Shown: piece by piece, positions 13,601 through 26,194 of the stretch
Layout of the letters: every line of letters starts with the position of its first letter
Position numbering within the stretch: position 1 is the first letter of the stretch
NCBI RefSeq assembly: GCF_040436345.1
Contig: NC_133224.1
Location: forward strand, 8,610,741 to 8,674,740
DNA from: Pagrus major
Taxonomy: Eukaryota; Chordata; Actinopteri; Spariformes; Sparidae
Length of the DNA: 64,000 nt
Reading direction: 5' to 3'
The notes under the pieces: model-generated
Databases searched by the model: none
The model's input: only the letters and a program-made list of their open reading frames with translations
What the model was told of the DNA's origin: nothing
Position numbers and translations under genes: made by a program

Positions 13601-16600
13601 CCCCCGGACTTGGTTCCTGTGGGAGAGATGTTGTGAGAGAGAAGAGCGAGCTTATTTTTAATGTACGTATCAACGCTATGTTGACTCATGTCCAGCATTT
13701 TGGTCCGGACGTAAATATCTCAACAGCTACTAAATGGATTGCCATGAAATTTAGTACAGACGTTCATTGTTTCCACACTGACTGGTGATCCCCTGACCTT
13801 TCCCCTGAGCATAAGGCTCTTCCTTGGGTGACATATTGTGAATAATCCAACATGAGTTAAAGCTAGCAATATGGTGGATAATTTAAAAACTAAATTTAGA
13901 TATCATTTAGTGATAGTGAGAGGAACATCGCTGCAAATATATCCGACAATCGAAATTCCTCTGGGAGAACAACGCACCGTAGATGGCCTGGATGCCTCTG
14001 CGGTCGTCGTCTGGCAGCTGGAAGTTTTCGGTATCAAACCACTGGTAGAAGGGGGCCATGATGGCAGCGGGGTCGTTGGAGTGCTCCAGACCCAGAGCAT
14101 GACCCAGCTCATGGACCGCCACCAGGAAAACATCATTACCTTCAGAGAGACACAGAAAGAAAACATTTAGTTTCTGTTTCTTCCAGGATCTACATCTGAC
14201 CGTCTAGTCTTTTCTCTCTTACCCCCTTGGTCGGTGTTCCCGGTGGTCCAGGGTTCGGCGAGGTCAAAGTGCGTGTCTCCCCCGATGCCGTTTCCTGGGA
14301 AGTAAGCGTGGGCCAGGAAGCCGCCCTCGCCGTCGAACGGCGTGCTGTCGCCATGGAAGCCCTCTGCGAAGGACAGCATGATGTCTGCGAACTTGTCGAC
14401 CTTGTCTCTGATGTGGCTGTAGGGGATCTCTCTGAAGGTGAGCGGGATCACGCTCTCCCACACTTTGAAGGCTCTTCGAATGGCTTCATACGTGGCTCGT
14501 TCGCCGATCTTGGGGGTGTAGTTCTGTATGCTGTCATAAAGAACGGAGAAAAAGGGGAATTAAGGCAGGAATGGAGGAATTTTTCAAACATTTTCTCGGT
14601 CACACAATCATCTCGATCAATCGATAAAGCTGAATTAATAATGAGAATCATCAGTTGCAGCTGTAAGTTTATCATCACTTCCACAAAACAATCATATTAC
14701 ATGTGCAACTTTAGCAGTAGGCAGTATTGGCGTGTACCTGAAGGTGACCTCAGACTTGTCCCACTTCAGACCCTGCACGGCGTATCTCTTCCTCCTCAGG
14801 TTGGTTTTCAGCTGCGGGCCAAACTTGTCTGCGACGCCACACCGCGGCCGGCCCATCGCCCTGGCAACAGCAAAATAAAACTCTCAACTACAGTATGTAA
14901 AATATTCAGACTCATGTGAAGGACACATTTTTTTGTAAATAGTAACCTTGTTTTTTTTTAGACTGTTAAATCCTCTTTCAATCCCAAATCCCTAAATAAT
15001 CTAAAGTCCCTGAAACTTTGAAACCAAGTAGTTGTCAATCAGGACTTACTCTATCGTCTCGGGGTCTATGGCGCCGGTGACTTTCAAACCATAAAACCTC
15101 TGCATGGCTATTATCGCTGTTACAACGGACTTTGGCGAGCGGATGGCCTGGGCTCTGACATCGCCTGGAGGCAGGTAGCCATACTGCTGCAGCCAAGCCT
15201 ATAAGAGAGAGAGAAAAAAAGAAATACATTTATTTAGATATTGACTGAAGCACGGTTTGAAAAAGAAAAAGTTTCAAAGGGAAAAACTTCTTCAAGGCTT
15301 TGTTTAATCCTCAAAATAAGCCTTCCACATTAAGTTCACAGCTTATTGACTACTAAATCTGAAAGATTGTAGGATGTTTATACTCTAAATTATACAAAGC
15401 AATATACATTTATTCATCATATTCTGCAGAGAACAACGAAGTGATGAATGAATACATGATGTAATAATACAGTGTTTACTTGTGCGGCATGTATCATTAT
15501 ATGATTATTCTGTTTTAGAAAAACATGAGCGTCTCCAACACTGATGCAGATCTGCTTCAACAGCTGAATAACTTCATTATGTAAGTTGACATTATGAGAT
15601 GCTGAGGCTGAAACTACTAAAATATGCATTTACAACATGTAACTCGAAATTTAGAACTTTTCTGCTCTATTTTGACATGTTTTAGACCCAAAACAGAGAA
15701 AATATAGGTAATAAAATAGCTTATCAGGCAGATAAGAGACTTTATTTATGGGGGAAAATGAGGTGGGATGACTGCCTGGAAAACACCACTGCATATGTCA
15801 GACTGTTGTCATTTCATATCAAGATAGAAGCAGCAAAGTCAAATCCTGTGACATGTTAAAGACACAACAAACCTCCTTTATCTTAGCTGCTACATTGAGT
15901 ATACAGTGTTTTGTTATATTTCAATTAAATACAAGACAGACAAACAACTAAAAAAATGACATTTATCTGCTAAAATACAATGATAGTCTTTTATTTCATG
16001 CTAAGCAGTAATTATGAGTGTTGCAACACATAATTAACATCTTTCTGTCCTAGTTTCTCAGTGAGTTACTCAGTCTGCTCTTAGTCAGACATGCCAGAAA
16101 CAACACAAAAAGTACCTGAAAACATGTTACAGAACGTCTTAGTCGACAAAATATAAGGGATTGGCCACTTGTGTGAACCTGTGGGTGTTTTTGTGCTTCC
16201 AGTCAACTTCCAGAGCTTGTTTGGACCTGCTTTCTCTGAGTTCAGATGTGTCACACAGATTGGAGATGGTGAATAATGGAGACAAATGGAGGGAGGACTA
16301 GAGCTATACTATAGTTTGTCTAAGCAGACCTACAAACGCTCCACTCCGCAGCAGCCAACACACGCTGAGGTAACTCAGCGTGTCAAATTTATTGTCGTTT
16401 CTTCATGTGACTGTGACATTATCCCGTTTACGAACTCTTATAAACCAACACCAAATCCTCACATGCCCCCTTGATTTATGCTGAGCTCGTTATGGGAAAC
16501 TTTGTTGTGGGGTCATAAGGAGGGATGAGAGAGGAACTGAAAGCCAAATAAAACACACAATCTGAAAACACTGATGTCATTTCAGTCACGATGACCCAGA

Positions 16601-19600
16601 AGTCTGTCTAGACTATCGCAGCCAAAGACAACTGGCGGTCATAAGACTGGAAAAAGGAACATTTTCAGCAACACTTGGGTCCTTCAAAGCTTGAGTTTAA
16701 GATCTCCCCCGCCACTGTCTATGTCTGTCCTCCTCCTCTTTCTCTCTGTCTGCCTTCATGTCAACCAAAACCACCACTATTTATCTTTACACATGAAAGA
16801 CTAGCCTATTCTTTCCACTGCCTGCTGCTGGTGGTCAGCTGGACTAAGACTGTCTTTAAAGAGGAGTACTAATACGCTTTTATTCGCTGTCTTGCCTAGA
16901 GTGAGATGAAAAGATTGATCCCATGATATCTGCCTGTAACCTGAGAAACAGATTAGCTCTGGATAAACAAACGTTAGATAAGGCGCACTCGTAAATGCTT
17001 AAGGTAGCATTAGTTGAGAATCAAGAAGTAGAAGTTCTCATGTCACAACAATGTCTAATGTTATGTTAAGTTTGCTAACTTTCATGCAAAGAGTTGGACA
17101 AGATAATTGATAGTTTAATAAGCAAAAAGGACTGGAAACAGGTGGAAACAGCTAGCTTTTTGATGAACAGTAGCATAGCAATAGTTAATGTTCATAATGG
17201 ACAGATATCGCAATGGCTCTGGAGCTCGGAGATGGTTAGCTTAGTTAGCATAACAGACAGCAGCTACTGGGGCTCAAATGACGAATAAGGGATAGTAGTA
17301 GCCTAAATGCTAACAGTAGCACAAATAGAGATGGGTCCAGAATTCACAACATCTATGTAAAGTCTGCTAATATTAAATAACTTTCTTGCCTCGAGTTATA
17401 TGAAAAGATTGATACTGTTTTTCATATATAGGCTAATGGACAGATATCACAATGGCGCTGGAGCTAGGAGATAGTTAGCTTAGTTAGCCTAACAGACTGG
17501 AAATAGGTAGCCTTTGGGTAAACAGCGGCAACTGTAGACAAAATGACAAATAAGGGATAATAGTAAATGTTATGTTCGGCCTAGGCTTTAGGCTAAATCT
17601 GCTGATTGACCTGTAGCCTGTCTTTCTTATTTCCTTTGTTCAAAAGTCCAAAGTGTAGAAATGACTCATTGTTTTACAGGGAGGTTTCAGTGTGACAGGC
17701 GCTTGTAGGTTAATATTTTCCCCTTTGGAAAGAGCCAGACAAGCTGTTTCCCCCTGTTTCAAGTCTGTGTGCTAAGCTAAGCTAACTGGCTGCGGGCTGT
17801 AGCTTCACATTAACGTACAAGCATAGGAGTGGTATTGATCCTCTCATCTCCTGGCCCCTTTTGTTGGAGTTGTAGAGGTTTAAATGCACCTTGAACTGTG
17901 TTTCCACATATGTATCTGCACACAGAGAGCTACTAACACACATCTTCATCCCCACCACAGATTAAGTTGGTGGAATTACCCCGAATTCCTACATTAGCGT
18001 CATCTAAACCTCAGATATCTCTCTTATTCCACCATTACTGCTGTTTTTCTCTTCAAGCCTTCCCCCAGCAAGTGAAGGGGAAAGCAGAGGGGGAGGGATG
18101 GAAATGTAGCAACTGAATGGGCAGGACTACCTGGCCTTATACTGCCTGGGCACACACAGCCACTGTTAGCACTGTGGTGGGCAGAGAGGCCAGAGAACAA
18201 GGTTCACTTATGACGACGTGCAGAGAGGCAACATATCCCCCCTCTCTCCATCTCTGTTTACTCCCCCCTCACAATCTCTTTAAGATTTCTCTGGATTATT
18301 TAAGCATCTAGTTAATCTAATTTATCCCCTGACTTTCTCCTGAGTCAATCAGCCTCTAACACCAACCAAAATTACTCTCTCCGCCTCTCCGCTGACTGCT
18401 GCTAGTGTGTGCTGTGGCTCCAGTGTGGTGACGCGTCTGCTTCTATAAAAACACCCCCCCCTGAAAAGTCTCCCCCACACCGTCAAGACCTCCACTTCTC
18501 TCCTCTGGTTCTGAAACTACTCCACACACCACCACCACCTCCGGTTGGGACGCCAGGTATCCCAGCATGCACCCCTCCTCCCTGGAACTCCCAGCAGCCA
18601 CCATCAAAGCTTCTATTTATTGAGACTTGTACATGGCTGGTATTGTTGGCCTCGGGGAGGCTAGGTAGCTCGGTGCGTGGCCATGTGTGGTCAAAGGGCT
18701 GACTGCTGGTTTGGTAAACACACCCCTGGGTCTGTGCAGCATTGTGTGTGTGTGCAGTGTCTTAAGGTCTGAATGTATAGTGCACAGAAACTGAAACACA
18801 ACCAACGTGATGTGAAGTCGGTAGAAGAAGAGGTCGTTTTGGTGGAGCTGTGTGATGTATACATGGTTTCTGTGACCCTACTTTGACCTTTCTATTTTAT
18901 ATAGAGCTAAATAGATGGATTTTGATAATCTATTAAAAAAATGTTATCAAGAAAACAATCTACAGGTTAATACATAATAAAAATAATCAGTTGGAGCTCT
19001 TAATTTCTTAAAAATGTAGAATCACTTGCGAAATTAATTTTATTTTCATGTGAAAATTGTAGAGGTAAAGCCAAAATATTGGACAAAATGATTCATTCAT
19101 GAATTGAAACAGAAATGTTAAATAATCATTAGTTGCAGTTCTAACACTGGACAGTATGTTTATTGACAACATCTAAACTGAGGCAAGTGTAGTACGCTGC
19201 CTGCAATCATCTTCTTAAGATCAGAACAGCAAAATCAAAATCTTTTGACAACAAAATCCTCAAAAACAAACTTCACCACGGCTGCGCTAACTTGTAAGGG
19301 AGCCCTGGGGCAACAGTGAGCTGCTGGGCTCCCCCCATTATACCCCCCTCTATGTATTTCTGACATTTGATATCCCCCTCAAGCTACAGTCTCATGATCA
19401 GGATGCCAGATACACATTTTTAATTAATTTAGCACAAACCAGTTGATTCACAGTAAACCTGGAGCCTTTAGGGCCCATGCGAAGTTGCCTGGTTGATACT
19501 TCATGACACAAAATCACTCAAGCGATTATCAACAATTCAAAAATGTGACCACAATGCCGGGCAGCGTGCATCTCACCCGTCACAGGACATGTGGTTGCCA

Positions 19601-22600
19601 CATATTGTAACGCACGCTCTTACTCACATTCTCATGAGACTAAGTTGGTATCTATTTTCCGGATGCACTATAAAAAAGACTGACCACAAGTTCCTGGACG
19701 AGTTATAAACAAAACAATCACAAAAAAGTCCCTTGTGCAGTTATAGGTGCTGTGGTAAAAAACAAAAGGACAGTGACGTTTTCAGAGGAAGTGAAAATGT
19801 CACTGCGTCCGCACATCTGTCATGTGGGTATAGACAGTGAATTAAATAGAAATAAGGATGTGAGATTTAGTTTAACACTAAAAAGTTTCGGTTCCAAAGA
19901 CTGTCTTTTTTTGTTTATAGCAATGCTGCCAAGTTTCAAAGCACAATTTGTTTAAATTGCCTCTATAAACATGCACTGTTGTTTTTTTTTATTGTGAATC
20001 TTGTTTTCGTCGGTCAGACAAATGAGCTGGTGGGTTAAATCTCACCAGGACGGAGGCAAGAAAATGGACTGACGAGGGAATGAAGGACAGAAGAAGATGA
20101 TCTAAAGTGCAGAGTTACATTAGCGAGAAGAGAGGTAAAGACATTAGTAGGAAGAGCGGTAAAAGAAAAGTGGGGAAAGAGAGAAAGAGAGAGGGGGGGT
20201 TTGAAGCATGGCTGAATTTAAATTTGAGGGACTGAGTCAGTTGTTCCTCTCGCTCGGTGCCAACGGAAAAAACGGAGAATTCTGCTCATGAGTGGCTGAA
20301 TCTCACATTGCCTTCATTTCTTGGCGTCTCTGACCCAGTTAGCACCCACACCAGCGCCGTGGCATCGGTTTCCCTGCATTTACATTTCTGCTGGGTCAAA
20401 CAGGTCAAGTTAAACCACCCGACAGTTTCATTCTGATTCAGTCAAACGTTGTTTAACTGGTGCAAGACAACAATAACTGGTGCATCCATATGCAGTTTAT
20501 ATGGTGGCTGCAATGGAGTGATAAATAGCTTTAAACGGGCTGTATTTCACCATTATAAACTGCTTGTTGAGCAATAACTCCACTAAAACAACTAATTACA
20601 TTTAGTCAAGCTATTTTATTATATATTTCCATTAAATGTTACTTGTCATTGCATTACACTTTACAAATCTGGTTTCTCGTTAGACCGATGTCTGTGTATT
20701 ACTTTCTAATAAGGTATACTTAAACTTCATTACTACTTATTACTTTAATGGCTAATCATTAGGTAACAGATTAGTCATTACAAGGGACTGTTATTGTGTT
20801 GCCAGGTAATAAAAAATCCATTTGGCGGGTTATACTTTTTTGTTAAGCTCCAGTCTGATAGTTAGTTAGATAGTTAGTAGACGTTGAGGTCAAACTGTGC
20901 TTGTTAACTATCTGAATTTTGTTATGACCCCGTGATCATATATAGGCTACTTTGTCTGACAACAATTATTTTATATATAATGAGCTTTAACTACTTTATA
21001 TAAATTGGGTAGATTAGTATAATGCATCATATTTTATATGCTACACTATCATTTATAATGTATTTTTCTATATAAAATCTACTAAGTAACAGATACATGT
21101 CCTGGAGTCAAAAGTGCAGTATTTCCCTCTGACATGCAGTGGAAAAAACTGCACTTGAGTAAATGTACTTAGTTACTTTCCACCACTGCTGCCTGTAGTG
21201 TTTTCAAAGGGCTCTAGAGGTTTTTATCTCTACCAGGAGGTTGCACATCTGGCCTCTAACTTTAGTCAAAATCAACCAGCTGAACACCTGACAGTAAAAA
21301 CTTTTGGTCAAACTGAGGGTAAAAATGCATCTGTACTGGAAACTTTCTCTCTTTGATGTCCTCTATTTCAACATGGTGGACCACTTTCTTGGCTGTGGAG
21401 CAAAGATAAGCTCCCTCTCTCCCTTGAAGTCCATCAGTTTCTCATTAAGTCCGATCCAGCTGATTGTTTTGACATTTCTTAAGTGACAGCCGCTGCCTGT
21501 CGGAGCAGCGTGCACCAGATCCCGAGCAAGCCTTTTTCTTTTGATGCTACATCAACAGCCACTCCATAGTGGAGATAAAGAGAATTGAACCCAGATGTGT
21601 TTTGAGCAGATCTGCTGGGATCACCAGACATGTGTCTCCAGATGGCAACGGGAAATCTCCTGAGTTTTTTTTTTTCTTTCAGCCAGATATGGAGAGATCC
21701 TGTTTTAGACCATGTTGTTTTCACTGCTGCCCACTTCCTTTGCTCACAAAGTCCAACTAAGCTTTTTATTCAAGTAAAGAAAGGTTAGACAAGGCAAAAG
21801 CCATGAATGAAAACAGATGCCGGAGGCCACAGAGGTGCTCGACTTCGCCAGAGGAGTCTTTCAGAGAATAGTGGAAGTCCTTTTTCTCTTTTGGTGGGGC
21901 TTCTCTTTTCACTCAGCTTGGATTAACTGGGTTTAGTTTGTCGGAGTGAAGTCAGAGAGGGATGTTCACATGTTGAGCAACACTGATAAACCACAAAAAT
22001 TCCTCCAGACTCTGAGTTCTGCTTTCTCAACCCCCCATAAAAGGAAACCTCGTTGGCGCTTATTAAACATTTGTGTCCCTCAGTTGTTGTTTTGTCTTTT
22101 TTTTCCCCAGTCGTCGCTGTCCCAGTTTTTCTCCACACACACTAGACACGTCTATCTTTTGATCACAGGGTTCATATACAGCTCTCAGGTGATGTAATCC
22201 TGAACTTATAATTAACTCTCATCCTGTTTCTGCATCGGGACTGACTGCTATGTCTGACAACACCGAGCACACGACCTGCCTCTCTTCATCTGATGCATCT
22301 CATATTAAATCCTGCACTCTTGGTTATTATTAGCTTAGCACTGAGGTGATACACTGCTACAGTGATGTTAGAGATATTGTCCTGCAGCTGCTGAAGACGA
22401 CTGCCGGACTGCCGTGTTTTCTCACTTTGTTTACAGACATTCATCACTGCGCCGGTGTGTCCGCCACAGGAGCGCAGCTGCCTGCGGCCTCTTATAAACC
22501 GTCTGACTTATCCACCATGTCTGGCTTTGACTCACACGCCAGCATCTTGTGGTCAGTGACTAAGGTCCTCCTTCTCTCCTTCGTGTGTCCTGTCCACCCA

Positions 22601-24723
22601 GAACTACAGTGCAGACTCTTGTATATCTGTTTTTTTTGTGGACCTTTTGCTCTGTGAATCAATTTCCTGTGACAGCTGCCCATTAGTGGTGCATCCTGTG
22701 TTTTGCAGAGAAACACCTTGAGTCCGCAGTTATGACTGGATGTGACTAAACGATGATGCAAAGTAAAATACTCATATTAAACAACCTTAAAGCAACATTA
22801 TGTAGGAACTGGTTCTTTGTGCTATTTGAGTGCAACATCATGCCGTGAACACAAACTCCAGGTTTCTGTCACTATATCATCAGATGTAATGTCAGATGAG
22901 CTAACCAGCTAACAGCAGCTACAGTCAGCAGCAGTTAGCGGTTACTTTAGCAACAAGTAAAGCTATCTGTTCACCAGGAAACTCTGTAGGCCACGAGAGA
23001 TGAGACTCTAAAGGGAAAACCACAAGTTTTCTCTGTAAAACTTTTCACTTTTCCCAGAGATCCTAACCGCCTGGAGTGCAGTGCCAGTCAGCGTACCATC
23101 AAAATGATTTTGAAGTTGTGATTTTAAGATGAAATAGGTCCAAATGACTGCTTTAAAGAGCTGTACAGATAAGTCCATTAAGCAGTAAGTGGATAGAAAG
23201 AAACTTAGTTGGCAACTATTTTGATAATCGATTAATCGTTTAAGTCATTTTTCTGGCAGAAATGTTAAAAATCTGCTGTTTCCTGCTTCTTAAATGTGAA
23301 GATTTGCTGCTTTTGTTTGTCATTTATGATTGTAAATGAAGTCTGTTTGGGTTTTGAACAGTTGCTTGGACAAAAAAAGCACTTTGAATTCATTTGACAT
23401 TTTAAACCAAATATTGAAAGTTACTCGCAGCCGTGCAGTCGGAGCCAACTTCTAGTCAGCCTTTGCAGAGGAGCAATGGAAAGCCTTCTGACTGGAAACA
23501 CCACAAACTGCCATGCTTCGTGCAAGACTAAGATTAAAACCACCAAGAACATCATTGGTAAAGTGCCCTCTAGGGGCTGTGTGCTGGTGCCCTTTCTTAT
23601 TTTTTTCCGCCTCTGCCCCTCAGACATCCTGAGTCTGACGCTGATTGGTATCCATCTGCAAAGCATCAGCTGCCATCTGCCTAAAGATACAGAAGTATCC
23701 ACTGCCATACCACCAGACTATGGAGCGTTTACTTCAGCTCACATTTAGTTCTACAATCCCGTTGTTGTAAAATGACTATTACCTTTACCTTATGATCACC
23801 GAGACTACCTATAGAGCAAATGTGACACGGCTCGAGACCGGCGGCGCCCAGTGAGCTCGTACCCAATCATTTACAAAGCTGCACGGGACATGATGACAAA
23901 ATATGTTGTTCAGTCCTTCACTAAACTGCACTTTAGTGTCTCCAGGCTGGTGGGTCTCATCGTCTGACGCCTGAGGCCTACAGTTTCCCACATGGAGCCC
24001 TCATGTCCAGCTTGTTGTGACCAGCTTCAAGGCCTGTGCAGTCTACAGATGAAAACCATTAACCCCCTCCCCCGTCAGCACCACCAGAACAAAGCAGCTC
24101 AGCTGAGGTTTCTAAACTGTGCACTGCCCACCCCCCTCCTCCTCCTCCTCCTCGTCCTCCTCCTTCACAAGCCACAAGAGTTTAGACTCATGACATTTTT
24201 TCTCTGGATGGAGTTTCATCTCTTGTTACAGTTTCTACTCAGATCAGATGGATTCTTTCAAGCAGCTCTTTGTCAGGAGGGAGAATAAACATGAGGGAAA
24301 GATAAACAGCTCCTCCCTTGCTGTTGCGAGATTAGAGCAAACCTTGTAAACATTAAGAAGATATCAGTAAAACTATAATTCCCTGTAGTGATCCACAAAA
24401 AGATTAAATTATTTGGACTTTCTGCTGGAGAACACTGTAAATCTCCAATACATCTTCCATTAATATTATAGAAACTGTAAAAACAAAGGAAACCACACAA
24501 AACAACATTTAAAAGTTGATAAAAGTATAAGAAAACAATATGATGAGATATAAAAGCTTATATGACACACTTTAAATTCCTCTATACATCAATGTGCATG
24601 GTTTAAACTAAATGAAGTGTGATTTTCCATGAGACTTACCTCTGCTTTCAGTACATTTGCAGAGACGGAGGTAAAACCAAAGCAGCACAGACCACAGGCC
24701 AGGGTGAAGAGCTGGGGCAGCAT
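10607..24723 (-). CDS. mmp14: membrane-type matrix metalloproteinase 14 (MT1-MMP), 10 exons, complete
   Basis: Zinc endopeptidase of the plasma membrane that cleaves pericellular collagen and activates pro-MMP2. Exons (minus): 24723-24640, 15198-15050, 14860-14738, 14530-14223, 14139-13978, 13616-13477, 13016-12878, 12719-12569, 11426-11311, 10926-10607. They join in phase to 1692 nt, 563 aa (human protein 582). Order: signal peptide (about 1-22); propeptide with cysteine switch PRCGVAD (Cys85); furin site RRKR (100-103) before mature Tyr104; MT-loop region PYSHIRDK (155-162); structural-zinc ligands His178, Asp180, His193, His206; catalytic [11 protein letters not shown] (231-241, Glu232) and Met249; proline hinge (282-289); hemopexin domain bounded by Cys304 and Cys493; transmembrane helix (about 521-541); tail ending [12 protein letters not shown]. 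The tail and the 20-residue cytoplasmic end identify MMP14 over MMP15, 16 and 24. Fish carry mmp14a and mmp14b, and I cannot say which this is. The position-88 residue is Ala where Pro is usual. Intron 1 is 9.4 kb. Confidence 0.96.
11035..11295 (-). repeat. dispersed repeat in mmp14 intron 9 (ATCGATTA family)
   Basis: Its reverse complement aligns along its length with 23205-23405. Shared blocks in the same order are an AATCGATTA-like start, a GCAAAAATG-type block, TTCTC/TTCTTAAATGTGA, GGATTTGCTGCTT, TGTCTT, GGGTTTTG and GACAAAA-AGCA. Other partial copies are at 13105-13230, 18905-19150, 28015-28345 and 31935-32215. Non-coding; a widespread percomorph repeat by recollection. Confidence 0.6.
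11578..11598 (+). repeat. 21-bp block shared with 40332-40352
   Basis: GATTCTGGCGGCCCCTGTGG plus A occurs here in mmp14 intron 9 and again, identically, at 40332-40352 in intron 6 of the M8 peptidase gene. The flanks are much less alike. It is probably the best-conserved core of a dispersed repeat. Confidence 0.45.
13105..13230 (+). repeat. partial ATCGATTA-family repeat in mmp14 intron 6
   Basis: Degenerate copy containing AGTGCTGAAACAACTAGTCAA and TTTTCAAATGTGCAGATTTGCTG, matching the middle of 23205-23405. Confidence 0.45.
13715..13830 (+). repeat. dispersed repeat in mmp14 intron 5
   Basis: Contains TCAACAGCTACTAAATGGAT, TGCCATGAAATTTAGTACAG and GGTGATCCCCTGACCTTTC. I recall this order of blocks from a common interspersed repeat in fish introns. 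There is no second copy in the window to prove it. Confidence 0.4.
16880..17850 (+). repeat. degenerate repeat block with internal direct duplication
   Basis: Two diverged direct copies lie in order. The first (about 16890-17302) and the second (about 17385-17566) share GAAAAGATTGAT, then AATGGACAGATATC, CAATGG, GAGCT, GGAGAT, GTTAGCTTAGTTAGC, TAACAGAC and AATAAGGGATA. It continues into GCTAAGCTAAGCTAACTGGC (about 17771) and ends near TGATCCTCTCATCTC. The last part matches a fish repeat I know by sight. Confidence 0.55.
18905..19150 (+). repeat. degenerate ATCGATTA-family repeat
   Basis: Contains TTTTGATAATCTATTAAAAA near the start and TAGTTGCAGTTCTAACAC at the end, the ends typical of the family at 23205-23405. 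Heavily decayed. Confidence 0.35.
21105..21188 (+). repeat. dispersed repeat, AGTA/TACTCAAGTA family
   Basis: This copy ends with GAGTAAATGTACTTAGTTAC followed by TTTCCACCACTG, the most complete terminal block of this family in the window. Confidence 0.55.
22790..23155. mobile_element. MITE-like element related to 9593-9860
   Basis: The core at 22905-22950 (GCTAACCAGCTAACAGCAGC, then CAGCAGTTAGCGGTTACTT) matches the core of the 9593-9860 element. The left end reads TTAAAGCAACATTATGTAGG and the right end contains TGCTTTAAAG, an imperfect inverted pair. It is an older or distinct subfamily. Boundaries are approximate. Confidence 0.5.
23205..23405 (+). repeat. ATCGATTA-family dispersed repeat
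   Basis: Reference copy of the family in this window. It runs GATAATCGATTAATCGTTTA, GGCAGAAATG, CTTCTTAAATGTGAAGATTT, GCTGCTTTTGTTTGTC and GGGTTTTGAACAGTTGC. It aligns with the reverse complement of 11035-11295. Confidence 0.6.
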
Positions 24724-25110
24724 TCTTCTATCTGCAGACTGCCCCACAAAAACTTCAGGAAACTAACTTTCTACACAAGTCCCGCCGTCCTGACAGCAGA
24801 AGACGAAAAAACAAACAAGGATCAAAACCGATGCTACTCCGTTATGCTTTTAAAACGTGGCAGAAAACTTTTTTTCCGGGTCTCCGCATGGACGACGAGA
24901 GCGCAGCAGACTTGCTTCTCTGCGTAAAAGCGAGTCAGGAGTCAGTCAGAGCTGAGGGCGCAAACACCGGACGAAACGCAGAAATCACCGGGTGGCTCAG
25001 CTGGTGTTAACTAAAGCTTCATAGTTTGGCTTCCTGTCCTCTGGTGGGGTTTGTCTGCAGCGTGTGTGGACGTGGTCAGGAGAGAGAGAGAGACACACAC
25101 ACACACACAG
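24724..25110 (-). promoter_or_regulatory. mmp14 5' UTR and promoter-proximal region
   Basis: This lies immediately upstream of the mmp14 start codon (minus strand). No ATG precedes the start in the nearest 60 bases. The stretch at 24860-24990 is richer in CpG than its surroundings (CGACGAGAGCGCAGC, CACCGGACGAAACGC). A GA/CA repeat lies at 25080-25125. The transcription start cannot be fixed from sequence alone. Confidence 0.4.
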
Positions 25111-25299
25111 AGGGAGAGAGAGAGATTTTCCTCTGGGTCCTCCTCCAGATGTGCAGACGTCATTTTGTTGGACGACAGCTGACATGGTTTATCAATGTAC
25201 TCATCACTGATACTTTAAAGCAGGGCCGTAGACAGGATTTTATAAATACTGATGCCCCCACCCCATACATCCAGAACATTATAAGACTTTAGTATAAAT

Positions 25300-25870
25300 C
25301 TGTACATTCCTCTGCATCTTGACAGGAACAATTATCACTTTGGAAATGATATCAGTGCCAGCACATAGATGACAATTGGACTTAAAATTGACTTACATTT
25401 ATTCAACGTATTCAACTTCAATTTCTATGCTAAAAATAACTTATTAATATAGGTAACACGATATAATAATCATCATTATTAAATGGTGAATTTATAGTTA
25501 ATTAGATATTGTTAAGTCATTTTAGTGTTAAGAAACAATGAAATGATTCATAAAACATTTATCAAGCAATTGTAAGGGTTAAAAACATCAGTTGCAACTC
25601 TCTAATGCCTATAATAATTATAATAATAATCATGTTTATCAGTGAACTACACAGTATTCATTTACCATTTACAAAGTATTATGAACATCAACTTTCCAAT
25701 AAACAATTACTAATAAATAGTTAATAAAACCATTGAATTGCTTGTTAACAGTTTAATAACAATTAAATAAAGTTTAATCAACTATAAATTTGCTGTTCTT
25801 AATTATCTATGATTGTTTATTTTAATGATATAATAAATATTATAAGGTGTTATCAAAAATATATATTAAG
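25300..25870. repeat. AT-rich dispersed/low-complexity sequence
   Basis: Very AT-rich. From 25440 it contains repeated variants of TTAATAA, TAATAATA, TTAACA and AATAAA-type words. It is similar in style to 3460-3620. Non-coding. It may be a decayed interspersed repeat, but no clean unit is visible. Confidence 0.4.
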
Positions 25871-25949
25871 ATATCAAAGAGCCAGAGAAAATACAGAGGA
25901 CATGACCTCAGTGTCGTCAATGATTGCTGCTTTTAAGTAAGCCGAGCTT

Positions 25950-26194
25950 TAAAAAATAGCAATACCACAGTGAAGAAATACTTTTTTACAAGTAAAAGTC
26001 CTGTGTAAGTATAAAGTATGTCTAAAAAAGTATTCCTTTTGACAAAGTACTTGAGTAAAAATAGTTACTTTCCTTCAAACTAAAGGGATGCTATAGCTAT
26101 GTCCATGAGTCCAATAGTGATATTTGAATGCAGTGCTCGACCAGTGGACTGTTTTGCAAAGCCAGGCGCCTACGTTACCCACAATGCAACTTAG
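25950..26194 (+). repeat. two repeat fragments (AGTA family and IR-element fragment)
   Basis: 25950-26075 ends with AGTACTTGAGTAAAAATAGT and TACTTTCC, as in the AGTA family. 26168-26194 (GCCTAC, then ACCCACAATGCAACTTAG) matches the inner arm block of the inverted-repeat element at 6078-6342. Confidence 0.45.

Larger units (their letters stand above)
15199..24639 (-). other. mmp14 intron 1, 9.4 kb, repeat-rich
   Basis: The intron separates the signal-peptide exon from the propeptide exon. The donor is GTAAGT at 24639 reading down and the acceptor is AG at 15200-15199. I found no additional coding exon inside. It carries repeats at 16880-17850, 18905-19150, 21105-21188, 22790-23155 and 23205-23405, which account for only part of it. 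Long first introns of surface-protease genes often hold enhancers, but nothing in the bases proves one here. Confidence 0.8.

Noticed and set aside
14227..14919. 230-codon plus-strand open frame
   Set aside because: It is antisense to mmp14 exons 4 and 3 and spans an intron. The minus strand carries the recognisable catalytic domain.
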